From Strongylocentrotus droebachiensis (lineage: Eukaryota > Echinodermata > Echinoidea > Camarodonta > Strongylocentrotidae), in assembly GCA_035222895.1 (NCBI GenBank), contig JAVYIG010000640.1:167001-231000 (forward strand): a DNA stretch of 64,000 bases, written 5' to 3'. A program made the position numbers and the translations under genes. Position 1 is the first letter of the stretch. Each line of letters opens with the position of its first letter. A model generated the notes under the pieces. The model saw only the letters and a list, made by a program, of their open reading frames with translations. It made no database searches and was not told the DNA's origin. This document shows positions 35,779-46,385 of this stretch, one piece after another.

Positions 35779-35953
35779 TATACAGTTATTGACTGGCAGG
35801 GGGTGTAATATAACATTATTTGGACTACTTAAGGGAGTTATATTTCCCAAGTGGTTATATTTTCCCAAAGCGCGCAGCGCTGAGGGGAAATATGGTCACG
35901 ACCTTCAGGTCTAAAGAATGTTATATACCCCCTGCCAGTCAATAACTGTTATA
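35779..35953. mobile_element. 175-bp palindromic MITE-like element
   Basis: The arms ACAGTTATTGACTGGCAGGG and its inverse CCCTGCCAGTCAATAACTGT lie at the two ends. The centre has its own palindrome, GCGCGCAGCGC. No other copy is visible in this window. Confidence 0.75.
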
Positions 35954-35964
35954 TTAGATAGCCT

Positions 35965-36240
35965 TGATTTGATTCTTTTTTTTTTTGGGGGGGGGGTCCA
36001 TATTTTTTTGGGCCCGAAATTTTTTTTTTTTTTGGGGGGGTGGGGGGGACAATCAAAATTTTAGAAAAAGAAGAGCAAAAAAAAAAAAAAAGTCATAACA
36101 AAAAAAAAATGGAAAAAACTTTTTAAGGGGAGAAGAAAAAAAAATCTTGCCCAAAAAAGCATTTTGGGGAAGAAAAAAAATTGAAAAAAAAAACGTGAAA
36201 AAAAAATTTCATGAAAACAAATTATTGAGAAAAAATAAAA
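35965..36240. repeat. homopolymer-rich stretch
   Basis: Alternating runs of T, G and A (TTTTTTTTTTTGGGGGGG, AAAAAAAAAAAAAAA) fill this interval. The Phe/Lys-rich frames here are artefacts of base composition. Confidence 0.8.
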
Positions 36241-36429
36241 TGACCCTCGGTAATGTTGTAATTGGTGACAAACAGTCCTCAAGAGGGCGACATGTATTGA
36301 TTGAAAATATATTAATTTCACCAGCTGGTAAAATATAACCGGCCAGGAAAATATAACAATTTGGATCCTCGCAAATGATATCACGTGACGAGCTCTAGAC
36401 CAATTACATCTCGGTATCTGTCTAAGCTA

Positions 36430-37285
36430 TCTAATATTGCATGTTATTATGTGATTCTTAACATAGATAACATTTTAGCTAGTGATTCTGCTTGATCAGA
36501 GCAGTCTATATAATTTGATCCCTATATAAACATGATATTCCTTTTGTGAATATAGTATATTTCAGTGCGCATTAGTACATGTATATAGTACTGCTTTTGA
36601 TACTTCATCGGCATTAAATGTTGGTACGAAATGTTGCCTACTAAGTTTTAGAGTTGGTCAAAGCCTAAACTTAATGATAAAGATAAAGGGTGAGCTCTGG
36701 TAAAAAGAATAGAAAATGAATTCTCACAGAATCATATACTGGCTGAGTAATAAGCATAGAAAGATTAGGAAATCAAGGTACGTAGGCCCGACACCATTTG
36801 TGTGGTCCCATATACATCTTTCTGTGTACAGTGCTTGTTACTCTACCAAGACTGGGCCAAATTTATAATGATTTTCATGACTCCAGAACTTTGAAGTACA
36901 CACAAACACTTACATGCTACATGATCAACTTTTTCGTATCCATTCCACACCTTTTCTTTCACAATGCAATCAGAGGACGGGCAGATGACCAGAACTCACC
37001 TTTATCTTTAAGTTATAAGGTTTGTTTATCTTCATATCTGAAGGTAGATCACGGATCATATTTGTTTTCGTTCAAAGGTCACGAATTTCTGATACTAGAT
37101 TTTGTAATGACTTTTTTTTCCAATGCTAAAATGCTGAAATGTGAATGGTAAAAATTTCTGAGACTTTTGTTTAAAATTGTTGTTTTGTTTTCTATGCTTA
37201 AACCATGAGCTTCAAGTGTTGGAATGTATTATGACATACGTCACAACATTTGTCCTAGCATGACTAGTTGCGATACATGTAGGCC
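36430..37285. other. unique-looking AT-rich stretch
   Basis: I see no repeat match in the window and no convincing gene. A plus frame at 36798-37151 (117 codons) has no recognisable domain and no conserved counterpart here. Confidence 0.5.
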
Positions 37286-37287
37286 TA

Positions 37288-37515
37288 GAGGTGTTGTGGT
37301 CTATCATATTTATAGTGGATTGGTTGCTTGATTGTGAAACACGTGGTTCGCGGTTCGAGTCCCACTACGGCACTAATGTCCATTGACAAGACAGTACTTT
37401 ACATTGGTCATTTTCCACCCAAACCAGGTGTATAGTGAACTGAATTGGTACCTGGTAGAAAAAAATTCCGTGAATGATTATCAGCGCCTTATCGTGGTAG
37501 GTTGGCTAAAACCGA
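37288..37515 (+). mobile_element. tRNA-derived SINE, copy S5
   Basis: The head is disturbed by a short insertion after GGTGTTGTGGTCTA, but a good B box (GGTTCGAGTCC) and the body (CGGCACTAATGTCC, GACAAGACAGTAC, GGTACCTGGTAG) are kept. An ATT-rich stretch follows at 37590-37690. Confidence 0.7.
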
Positions 37516-37814
37516 GGTTATAATATGATTGCAGGGCCATCATGGAAAACAGGAGTAAATAATGATAAGGCTAGCTGGGTTAACAATGCATGATTATTAT
37601 TATTGTCATTATTACTATTATTATTATTAATTATTAATATTACTATCAGTATCATTATTATTAGGCTATTATTATTGTGATATTTATTTGCGTTAATATT
37701 ATCATGATGATTATACTGTTCATTAACTGAAGAGCGACCAAGGAAACAGTCTTTTCCAAATTCATTATTCATAACTACATCTAATTGATAAATAACAATA
37801 ATTATTTTTATTAA

Positions 37815-38344
37815 AGGTACTATGTTCAATTTGCAGGCCAACAAAAATGAAAAGGTTAAATTTCAACGGCATTTGAAAGATAATACTAATTTAGAACTCC
37901 CTAAAAAAGGTGGGGCTTGAAAATGTCTTCAAGTGGGAAAACAACGACTATTAGTTGTCAAATCGACTTAGGAGCTATAGAGCCAATAAGTAATAGTCTT
38001 GATATTCAGACAATAACCGAATGGTCATACGTTTTATGCTGCGCAAAGATTCAATCAGTTTAATTTTGGCCATCACAAGAAGTGGGTTATTGATGTAGAC
38101 AAATGCTCATGTACCCTTTACAGCTCATTTTATGTATGTTATTACCAAAGAAGAAAAAAAGCCAGTCAGTCACTCAATAGTGTCTGACAGTGAAGTCTAG
38201 CAAGTAAGCGGGTTTCCTTGCATAATTTGAATATTAGGACACTGCTAACGTTTAAATTTCATAGATAGGACATACATGACATATTCATAATCCCTGCAAA
38301 GTTCTACAGAATTTGAGGTTGGCTGCAAAAGGGACATAGTACCT
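37815..38344. mobile_element. 530-bp TTAA-flanked MITE, copy 3 (reversed)
   Basis: The ends AGGTACTATG and GGGACATAGTACCT are flanked by TTAA (37811-37814, 38345-38348). Orientation is opposite to the copies at 2109 and 31732. The short frame is recognisable on the plus strand but is shifted. A hAT element has inserted exactly at its right boundary. Confidence 0.85.
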
Positions 38345-38349
38345 TTAAG

Positions 38350-39994
38350 CAGGCGCGCCGGAAGCAGTTTGGGATTGGGGGGGGGGGGGGCAAACATTCC
38401 ATGGGGCTCACCTTCCAGGGGCAGTGACGTAATGAAAAAAAAACGTTCGGAAGGGGGGGGGGGCAGACGAAAAATCTGCATCACCACCAGTCTAACACGT
38501 TACTTGCAGGTCCCGCGGAACGTTTTTCAAAGTGGAGTATTAACGATCGGGTAGAGCGTAAATTGGCGTGGGGTCCAGGGCATGAGCCTCGGCAGGGGGT
38601 CAAGGGGCTGAGCCCCCGGAAGCTCAGGGGTTTTAGGTATTTAATTACAGTCAGATGAGCATCCAGGGGCCCTCTTTAAGGCCATTGACGTGTTCCAGGG
38701 GGCAGAGCCCCCGAAAGCTCAGGGGTTTTAGGTATTTAATTAGGGTCAGATGAGCATCCAGGGGCCCGCCTTAGGGCCCTTGTTGGGGTCCAGGGGGCAG
38801 AGCCCCCGGAAGCTCAGGGGTTTTAGGTATTTAATTACGGTCAGATGAGCACCAAGGGGCCCGCCTTAGGGCCCTTGGTGGGGTCCAGGGGGCAGAGCCC
38901 CCGGAAGCTCAGGGGTTTTAGGTATTTAATTACGGTCAGATGAGCACCCAGGGGCCCGCCTTAGGGCCCTTGGTGGGGTCCAGGGGGCAGAGCCCCTGAA
39001 AGCTCAGGGGTTTTAGATATTTAATTACAGTCAGATGAGCATCCAGGGGCCCTCTTTAAGGCCATTGACGTGTGCAAGGGGGCAGAGCCCCCGGAAGCTC
39101 AGGGGTTTTAGGTATTTAATGACGGTCAGATGAGCATCCGGGGGACCGCCTTAGGGCCCTTGGTGGGGTACGGGGCGGAGCCCCCGTAAGCTCTGGGGTT
39201 TTAGGCATTTAATTACGGTCAGATGAGCATGTTTTATACCTTATTTGTGACATTGGCAGGTCACTTATTTTTTCTCTCCGTCTTTCTTTCTTTTTCTCTT
39301 AAACAAACTTCTTCAAAAAGTGAGGGGAGGGGGGGATGGGGGGGGGGGGGGGAGCTCGAGCCCAGCCACTTTGCAGACCATGACATAAAGCCTTCTAAAT
39401 AAGCGTATTTTTCGTCCGACTGTAATTTGGGAATTTCTTATTTGCCAACAAACGCATAAAAAGGTGTGACTTACATAAAAAATGGAGAAAAAATACCGGA
39501 AAATCATGTCATAACAGCAACATTTGTAAATCACTGGTATCGAATAAGAAATACACCCCCCCCCCCCATCATTACGCCAGCGTTCAGGGGCTCATGTCTT
39601 CTCACCCCTATAACAACAAAAAACAGACACGTTTTCCCATTCTCGCACAATATGTCAACGATATGCGCGTATCGCTATTATACAGACCTCCATTGATCAA
39701 TACCGTATAGGTGGCATGCGCAATGTTTAAGAAATTAAATTCCTGTGAACTTTCCTTTTCTTTGAATGGAATTAATATGTGATTTAATTCAGGTTTTTAT
39801 TATTGTTATGTTCTTTGGGGTTAAAAATACAAACCATGTTTACTTCTTTACTGCTTTTTTTTTTTTTTTTTTGAGGGGGGGGGGGGGGGCGTTTTGGGGG
39901 GGGGGGGCAAAAATGCGTTTTGCCCCCCCCCCACTTTTTTGATTGGGGGCAGCTGCCCCCCCTGCCCCCCCCCCCCCCACTTCCGGCGCCTATG
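38350..39994. mobile_element. 1645-bp hAT element carrying a 95-bp minisatellite
   Basis: The ends are CAGGCGCGCCGGAAGCAG and CCACTTCCGGCGCCTATG (imperfect inverses). The exact 8-bp duplication CCTTTAAG lies at 38342-38349 and 39995-40002. A seven-unit array occupies 38565-39240, with long G and C runs near both ends. I see no transposase. Confidence 0.85.
38565..39240 (+). repeat. 95-bp minisatellite, seven units
   Basis: AGCTCAGGGG occurs at 38621, 38716, 38811, 38906, 39001 and 39096, spaced exactly 95 bp, with a last variant (AGCTCTGGGG) at 39189. Each unit has GGGGCAGAGCCCCC-like palindromic sequence, TTTTAGGTATTTAATTA and CAGATGAGCA. Confidence 0.95.
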
Positions 39995-40050
39995 CCTTTA
40001 AGATATTACGAAATATAATATTTTTGTGCGCGTTATATTAATACGATAAG

Positions 40051-40293
40051 GGGGGTGTTTCACAAAGACTAAGATCGACTTTAAGTTGGATTTAACTATG
40101 GTAGGCCATTCATGCCACTAGTTCCTCTAACCATTCCTGGCATTGGTTTATCAAGGGACGTACACATCGTGGTCACAAATCTACAGAATTTACCTTTTTT
40201 GATAGTATTATCTAAAGATCAACCAGTGGCACGAAAGGCCTGCCATAGTTAAGTCCTACTTAATATCGATCTTAGTCTTTGTCAAACACCCCC
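40051..40293. mobile_element. 243-bp MITE with GGGGGTGTTT ends
   Basis: The inverted arms read GGGGGTGTTTCACAAAGAC on the left and, from the right, GGGGGTGTTTGACAAAGAC. They continue with ACTAAGATCGA and TTAACTATGG for about 55 bp. AAG flanks both sides (40048-40050, 40294-40296). Units A and B lack it before their SINEs. Confidence 0.85.
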
Positions 40294-40310
40294 AAGATGA
40301 ATCGAATCGA

Positions 40311-40578
40311 AGGTGTCGTGGTCGAGTGGATATGTCATCGGACTGTGGATCGCAAGGCCTGCGGATCGAGTCCCGCCGCGGCGCTAATATCCTTTGGCAA
40401 TACATTAATCTATATTTATACATGCAGGTAGGATTATTATTTGAAATGCACTAGGGCGCTGATAACGGCTGCCGGAGCTAAAGCTAGGGTAATGATTTTC
40501 AAAGCTCTTTGGAAGCGCATAATTATGGACGTTATATAATGTGATACGCTTTACGAGAACTGAATATTATTATTGTTA
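40311..40578 (+). mobile_element. tRNA-derived SINE, copy S3 (uninterrupted)
   Basis: The head (GTCGTGGTCGAGTGG, GGATCGAGTCCC), body (GGCAATACATTAATC, GCCGGAGCTAAAGCTAGGG) and tail (GATACGCTTTACGAGAACTG, then ATT repeats) are joined. This serves as the reference for the two SINEs broken by LINEs. It abuts the splice acceptor at 40622-40623. Confidence 0.8.
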
Positions 40579-40633
40579 TCATCATGCTTTTTATTCCTTT
40601 TCTTTTATCTCGTATTCCTGTAGAATTCGAATC

Positions 40634-41960
40634 ATGGCTGATGCATTAAAGAATGCCATTGCTCAGAGTCTGGAGTGTCCTGTATGTCTGAATACCTTCA
40701 CCGACCCCAAGATCCTGTCTTGTTCTCACACCTACTGCAAGACCTGTCTGGACAACCTCTTGGAATGCCATGGTAACGATCAGATGCTCCGATGCCCTGT
40801 CTGCAGAGCTGAAACCCAGGTCCCAAACCAAGATGTCAGCAAATTACCGGCTAATCTAGCTTTGAAGTCTCTCATAGATGACGTGAAGAATCAATATCAG
40901 TTTTGTACGAATTGTGAATCCGAGGACAAACCCCAAGCTGTTGTCTACTGTCAAGACTGTGGCATGTATTTCTGTATCACTTGCCACAACAAACACTCTC
41001 AGTGGAAAAACTTCCTCGGTCATGAGGTCTTTGCCATGAGTGAGATCCTATCAGGGAAGGCGTCAGTACGTAGGTATCGTAAATGCAGAAAACACCCCAA
41101 AGAGGACGAGGAGTGCTTCTGTTCCGACTGCAGGAGATTCGCCTGCTTCAGATGTGTTGTCATGGAGCACACAAAGGAAGGACATGGGGTCATCGAGGCA
41201 GCTGTTTATGAAAGCAACCATATGAAGAGTATCGAGGACCTCAAATCCAAGACGGACAAGAAACGCTCTTGCTTTCAGAAATACGTTGATTTTATTGATG
41301 AACAGAAGGACCATGTGAGCAATGTTCAGAAGCAGTGTACAGATGATATCAATAAAGCATATGAAGAATCAGTCAGGCAGCTGACAGAGAAGAAAGAAAT
41401 CCTCATTGTTGAAGTCAAGGGTAGGACTGAAGCAGTAAACAAAGAACTGGACGAAATGAAGAAATCGGCTCAGGAGCACATCACTCACTTGACCACCGTA
41501 GATGACTTGATAACCACTAGGACAAAGATACCGGTAGATATGGATGCTTTGGCTGCACACGACACTATATGTCAAGACTTGCAAGAGGCTTTGAAACAAG
41601 AAGATCCTGACTACAATCAGCCGAGGCAATCGAGCAAGAAAGAAAAGGTGTTAGTTTTAAGAGGAACATTGGAATGGACGAGCTATCTCTCGGTAAGATC
41701 GTAAACGCAGTTGCAAAGAACATCGCTTCACCTACCAAGGATGGCATGAATACCATGATTGATACACAATTCGGTAGGATAGCAGTGGATGATAGGTATG
41801 TTATACTTGATTAATCAAACGATATCACACTGTACACAATCAAATAAGTCACAAACCTAAAGACAAAAATACTGAAAGACAGTGGTACTATCTCCAGCAC
41901 TATACCAATCGGGAGAGATCACTTTCTGTATTCCAGACCTGATAAACTCTCTCTGTTTAA
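40634..41960 (+). pseudogene. TRIM-like pseudogene (unit C)
   Basis: RING, two B-boxes and coiled coil read intact from the shared ATG at 40634 to about residue 336. A single-base loss near 41646 relative to the other copies (AAAGAAAAGG against AAAGGAAAAAG) then shifts the frame, which ends at 41704. The propeller region beyond is shortened by internal deletions, though pieces such as GTTATACTTGAT (about 41799) and TGGTACTATCTCCAGCA (about 41883) are still recognisable. Homology fades near 41960, and a hAT element follows at 42031. The preserved N-terminal frame could still give a 356-residue truncated protein. I treat it as a pseudogene. Confidence 0.85.
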
Positions 41961-42030
41961 GTGGCATCAACCATGACAATGTCATAAACAAAATTGAACG
42001 AAGTCGGAGGGGATACAGTAACGCTGCCGC

Positions 42031-44291
42031 CAGGGGCGTAAATCCCGGGGGATGGGGGAGGGGGGGGGGGGGGCTGCATCCCCCCTGGCTTGAAGTAGGG
42101 GGTGGCCTGTACAAACATCCCCCCTGATATTACCCCCCAAAAAAAGAGAGAAAAAAAAGGAAGAAGAAGAAGAAGAAGAAAAAATGTGATTGTTCCAAAA
42201 AAACTTATGGGACGAGAGGATGATATTTAGGGGCAGCAATGCATGTGATGTTTGTGTAGGTCTATGAATGAATTCATTTGTTGTTTATATTGAATTAATT
42301 GAATTAAATTCGGATAAATAGGGTTTAATAAGAGTCGAAAACGGTGCAACGAATCGTCTACTTTCTATAATAATTAAATCAAACGTCTAGGCTTTTCGCG
42401 CTTCGCGCGGGAAGCGGGAAACTGAATTCAGACAAGGATTAAGAGTCGGGAACAGTACACCCAATCGTCTGCATCCTCTAATAATTTAAGGAAACGTCAA
42501 GGCTTCCGCGCTTTGCGCGAGAGGGGGAAACTGAATTCAGATAAATAGCGCTTATTAAGAGACGAAAACGATGCATCGAATCGTCTGCCTTCTCTATTAA
42601 TTTAAGAAAACGTAAAGCATTCCGCGCTTCGCGCGAGAGGGGGAAACTGAATTCAGATAAATAGGGCTTATTAAGAGTTGAAAACAGTGCAACAAATCGT
42701 CTTCTTTCTATAATAATTAAATCAAACGTCTAAGCTTTTCGGGCTTCGCGCGGGAAGGGGAAACTGAATTCAGACGAGAATTAAGAGTCGAGAACATTAC
42801 ACCCAATCGTCTGCTTTCTCTAATAATTTAAGGAAACGTCAAGACTTCCGCGCTTCGCGCGAGAGGGGGAAACTGAATTTAGATAAATAGGGCTTATTAA
42901 GAGTCGAAAACGGTGCAACGAATCATCTTCTTTCTATAATAATTAAATCAAACGTCTAAGCTTTACGCGCGGGAAGGGGAAACTGAATTCAGACGAGAAT
43001 TAAGAGTCGAGAACAGTACACCCAATCGTCTGCTTTCTCTAATAATTTAATAAAACGTAAAAACTTCCGCGCTCTGCGCGGGAGGGGTAAATCGAATTCA
43101 GACAAAGATTAAGAGTCGAGCACGGTTTAACAAATCGTCTACTTTCTCTAATAATTTAATGAAATGTCAAAGCTAAAGAGGAAGAAACTGAATTCATACA
43201 AGGATTTAGAGTCGAGCACGGTTCAACGAATTGTCTACTTTCTCTAATAATTTAATAAAATGCCAAAACTTCCGCGCGGGAGGGGGGGGGGGGGGGCCGG
43301 GGGCCGGGGGGAACTGAATTCGGACAAGGATTAACAGTCGAGAACGGTACAGTAAATCGTCTTCTTTTCCTAATAATTTAATGAAATGCCAAAGCTTTCG
43401 CGCGGGAGGGGGTGGGGGAATTCATTCAGACAAGGGTTAACAGTCGAGAGCGGTACAATAAATCGTCTTCTTTTCCTAATAATTTAAGGAAACGTCTAAG
43501 CTTCCGCGCTTCACGCGGTAGCCCTATCACCCACACCCCCTAATGAGCGCGCGTCACGCGCTCTTTGAGTGATTCGCCTGCTCACTATACCGCCCCTCCC
43601 TAAAATGAGATCCTAGTTCCGCGCCTGCATTAAAATATATAGCTATGATGCTGACTAAGTACGAAATTATTCGTATATTTATGTCGTCGAGGAAAAGGAC
43701 CATTTGCGCATACGCAAATACTATAGATAGTCCGTAGGAAAAACAATTTAGCCTTCGGCCCCGGGTATTTAGGGTTAAATTTGTAAATATTGGGACATTT
43801 AATTTTGTCGGTAATTGCGGCTAGTTTTGTCGGTAATCGTTGGCCTCTTCACCCCCCCCCCCACTCAAAAAGATCTAGCGACGCCCCTGACCATTATACA
43901 TCATTTTCTATTAAAGTGATGGGACTCAAAATAAAGAGTTCGCATCTTCCTGACGAAATACTCAATCTTTATGTTACTACTTGAAAGTGTGTCGTCTTAT
44001 TTCGGAGTTCATTATTATAAAACACTACAGTTTAATTTGCAGCTGTCAGTATTTCGAAATATGTCCAATTCTTTTACTTTATGGTTGTCAAATTTGGCAT
44101 GTTCGTGCATGCATGTATGCATGTATAAATTTATGTACATGTATTTGTTGTTTGTTCGTTTGTGTGTTTGTGCGTGCGTGCGCGATCGCGCGCGCTTGCG
44201 TAAATTAGTGTGGGCGTGTGCTCGTGCTAGTATGCGATGGCTATCGCCGATCACCCCCCCCCCCACTCCTCGGTACGGATTTACGCCCCTG
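42031..44291. mobile_element. 2261-bp hAT element
   Basis: Perfect ends CAGGGGCGTAAATCC / GGATTTACGCCCCTG with the exact 8-bp duplication GCTGCCGC (42023-42030, 44292-44299). The interior holds a ten-unit minisatellite and, at 43612-43627, a further hAT-like end (CCTAGTTCCGCGCCTG), so it is probably a nested composite. No transposase frame is seen. Confidence 0.9.
42385..43520 (+). repeat. 110-117-bp minisatellite, about ten units
   Basis: The motif AACTGAATTCAGA recurs near 42421, 42530, 42646, 42763, 42872, 42982, 43091, 43187, 43313 and 43418. Each unit also has CGCGCTTCGCGCG, AAGAGTCGA and AATCGTCT. Spacing alternates mainly between 109 and 117 bp. Two reversed units occur at 31265-31480. 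Confidence 0.9.
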
Positions 44292-44299
44292 GCTGCCGC

Positions 44300-45356
44300 T
44301 CATCCCTCCACCCTTCCGTCTGTAACAAATCTGGTTTCCGTTCGATAACTTTGGCAATATGTTCGGTTGGTAGAAGCTTAGAAACTAAATGTTAAATTTA
44401 ATAACGTTTGACGGATTGTAAAGGCATCGTTAACAATGTTTCCTGGTTTACAAATCTGTTATCAGTGTCTGTGATATGGTGTAATATTGAAGCCCAACAA
44501 AAATCATGAATTGCTTTAAAAGGGGAAAAATCTTTAAGTTACCAGTTTTACCATACGCCTTTTCCCTGATTGACTGTAGTGTTATAAAAAAACTGTTCAA
44601 AACCGTTTGGCAAAGTGTTTTTGACATTTCTAATTCCAATCATAAATATCTTGGTAATCAGACAGGCGATCGGCTTGTAAAAGTCACAGAATTCCTGACC
44701 TAAAGGATTATAATTATGATTGCAGCATGAGCTAAATTCAATCCAGGTTTTGCTTAGAATCTGAGGCAAAGTTACCCTATCCCTTTAATGAAATTTGATA
44801 TGAAGGTACATGGTATCAACACATAGCCCAAGTTCAATTTCGGAGTACTAGTATATTGGTCAAAGGTCCAAGGTCATAGCTCATTAAATATGCGAAAAAA
44901 GCTAACCATTCGAAAAAAAAATTGTTTTCGTTCGATAACTTTAGTAGGCCTAATGTTTGACGGATTTTATTGAAATTTGATATGACTGTACATGGTATCA
45001 AAATACAGCCTAAGTTCGATTTCGGAGTATGTAGTCCAAATTTCAAAGGTCATAGTTCATTGAATATGCAAACATATATAATTATGTATCATTGTAATCA
45101 TTGTCATAAATCAGACTTCACTACTTGCGCCCTCTATATAGCCAACAATGCCTAAGCGGTACCGTTTGGTCCCCCATGGTCCTCTTTTTCTTATGTTAAT
45201 TGAGAGCTAATTTGATGAGATAACCACCTGCCAGTGACCAAGCAAGGAGGTATTGTCCCTCATGGCCAAACTTGTGCAGATAGGCTTTAATTGCTGGCTT
45301 TGATTCCAGAGATAGGAACACTAACGAGTAACATTTTTTTAATTTTTCCATCCCAG
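44300..45356. repeat. repeat block 'Q' upstream of the small exons
   Basis: Phrases such as GTTCGATAACTTTA, GACGGATTTTATTGAAATTTGATATGA and GGTACATGGTATCAA and GGTCATAGCTCATTAAATATG recur two to three times here and again at 46850-47830. A copy of repeat 'P' lies at about 45120-45300. The landmark TTATCAGTGTCTGTGATATGG occurs at about 44459 and 46880, so a block of about 2.4 kb was duplicated. No gene is seen before 45357. Confidence 0.6.
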
Positions 45357-45458
45357 TGAAGATGACAGAGTTGCATCTGCAAATGCAGGATTTTTCTCTT
45401 CTGCAGCAAGAGCAACACCTGCTGATGATAGAGCTGCTAGATTACTCCCCATATTCAG
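45357..45458 (+). CDS. putative small exon A (102 nt) with GC donor
   Basis: A strong acceptor (TTTTTCCATCCCAG, ending 45356) precedes 102 nt that are open in the frame beginning GAA at 45358, giving EDDRVASANAGF then an Ala/Arg-rich tail. The aligned position of the GT donor in exon B reads GC here (AG|GCAGGT), so it would be a GC-AG intron. The exon starts after two bases of a codon and ends with two bases over, so its phase matches exon B and its length is divisible by three. The upstream exon that must precede it was not found. I do not recognise the protein. It is supported by the paralogous exon and by splice signals only. Confidence 0.4.
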
Positions 45459-45459
45459 G

Positions 45460-45810
45460 CAGGTTGTTTCTTTCTTTTATCACCTTCTCTTACGTTATTC
45501 TTTGTTTTTATCATTCTTCTTTGTTTCTTCTTTCAATCACCTTCTCTTATGATATTCTTTGTTTTTAACATTCTATCACTCTCTTTTTCTGTCTTTCCTG
45601 TTGTTATTCTTTGTTTCTTTCTTCTATCACCTGATCTCTTTTCTTATTCTATGTTTTTATCATTCTTCTTTGTTTCTTCTTTCTATCACCTTCTCTTATG
45701 ATATTCTTTATTCTTCACATTCTATCACTTTCTTTTTCTGTCTTTCCTGTTGTTATTCTTTGTTTTTCCTTTATTTCTTCCTTCTATCACCTTCTCTCAA
45801 GTATTCTGAG
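45460..45810 (+). repeat. pyrimidine-rich minisatellite (intron)
   Basis: Units of the type TTCTTTCTATCACCTTCTCT, TATGATATTCTTTG and TTTTTATCATTC repeat irregularly. A second array is at 46386-46770, with short pieces near 48085 and 48270. The two arrays follow exons A and B at the same distance, as expected if exon and intron were duplicated together. Confidence 0.75.
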
Positions 45811-46286
45811 AGGTCTAATCCCTCATGGCCAAACTAGTGCAGAGGGGCTTTAAAGGCATTTCGTTTAACAATGAGGTTTTTGCTCAATTCCATAAGTAAT
45901 GTTGTTGAGTATGTACATCAAAGGTCAACACAAATCATTGAAAATGCAAAAATTGCTGAATATAGGCCATTTGGCGAGGGGATGTTATGCTCTGCGTTGA
46001 ATTGTTAATAATGGTCATTGTCATAAATCAGACTTCTCTACTTGCGCCCTCTATATAGCCAACAATGCAAAAGCGGTACCTGTTGGTCCCCCATGGTCCT
46101 CTTGTTCTTATGTCAATTGAGAACTGATTTGATGAGTTAACCATCTGCCAGTGACCACGCAGGGAGGTCTAATCCCTCTTTGCAAAACTAGTACAGTGAG
46201 ACTTTAATAAATGTATTAATTGCTGGCCCAGATTCCAGAGGTAGGAACACTAACAATTAACATTTGTTTCATTTTTTCCATTCCAG

Positions 46287-46385
46287 TGAAGATGGCAGAG
46301 TTGCATCTGCAAATGCAGGATTTCGAGCTCCTGCAGCAACTTCAACACCTGCTGTAAGAGTTTTTATACCAAGCGACACAACCAG
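46287..46385 (+). CDS. putative small exon B (99 nt), duplicate of exon A
   Basis: The acceptor TTTTTTCCATTCCAG ends at 46286 and the donor CAG|GTAGGT starts at 46386. The 99-nt exon is open in the same phase as exon A and encodes EDGRVASANAGF followed by RAPAATSTPAVRVFIPSD. The first 12 codons differ from exon A at only one place (GAC/GGC); the later part diverges in sequence but stays open. The distance from exon A is 930 bp, and the flanking intron repeats are duplicated as well. Its final two bases AG join the first base of exon C as AGA (Arg) and keep the frame. Confidence 0.45.

Larger units (their letters stand above)
30770..42030 (+). repeat. segmental duplication unit C
   Basis: Homology with unit A begins near GAAATTGCTTTGGGCATA (about 30790) and runs in the same order to the TRIM-like pseudogene. 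The unit is expanded by a hAT fragment (31192), TTAA MITEs (31732, 37815), a mariner remnant (33376), a 1645-bp hAT element (38350) and a 243-bp MITE (40051). The 36430-37285 stretch has no match I can see elsewhere in the window and no convincing gene. Confidence 0.7.

Noticed and set aside
36061-36384. 107-codon Phe-rich minus frame
   Set aside because: It is homopolymer translation.
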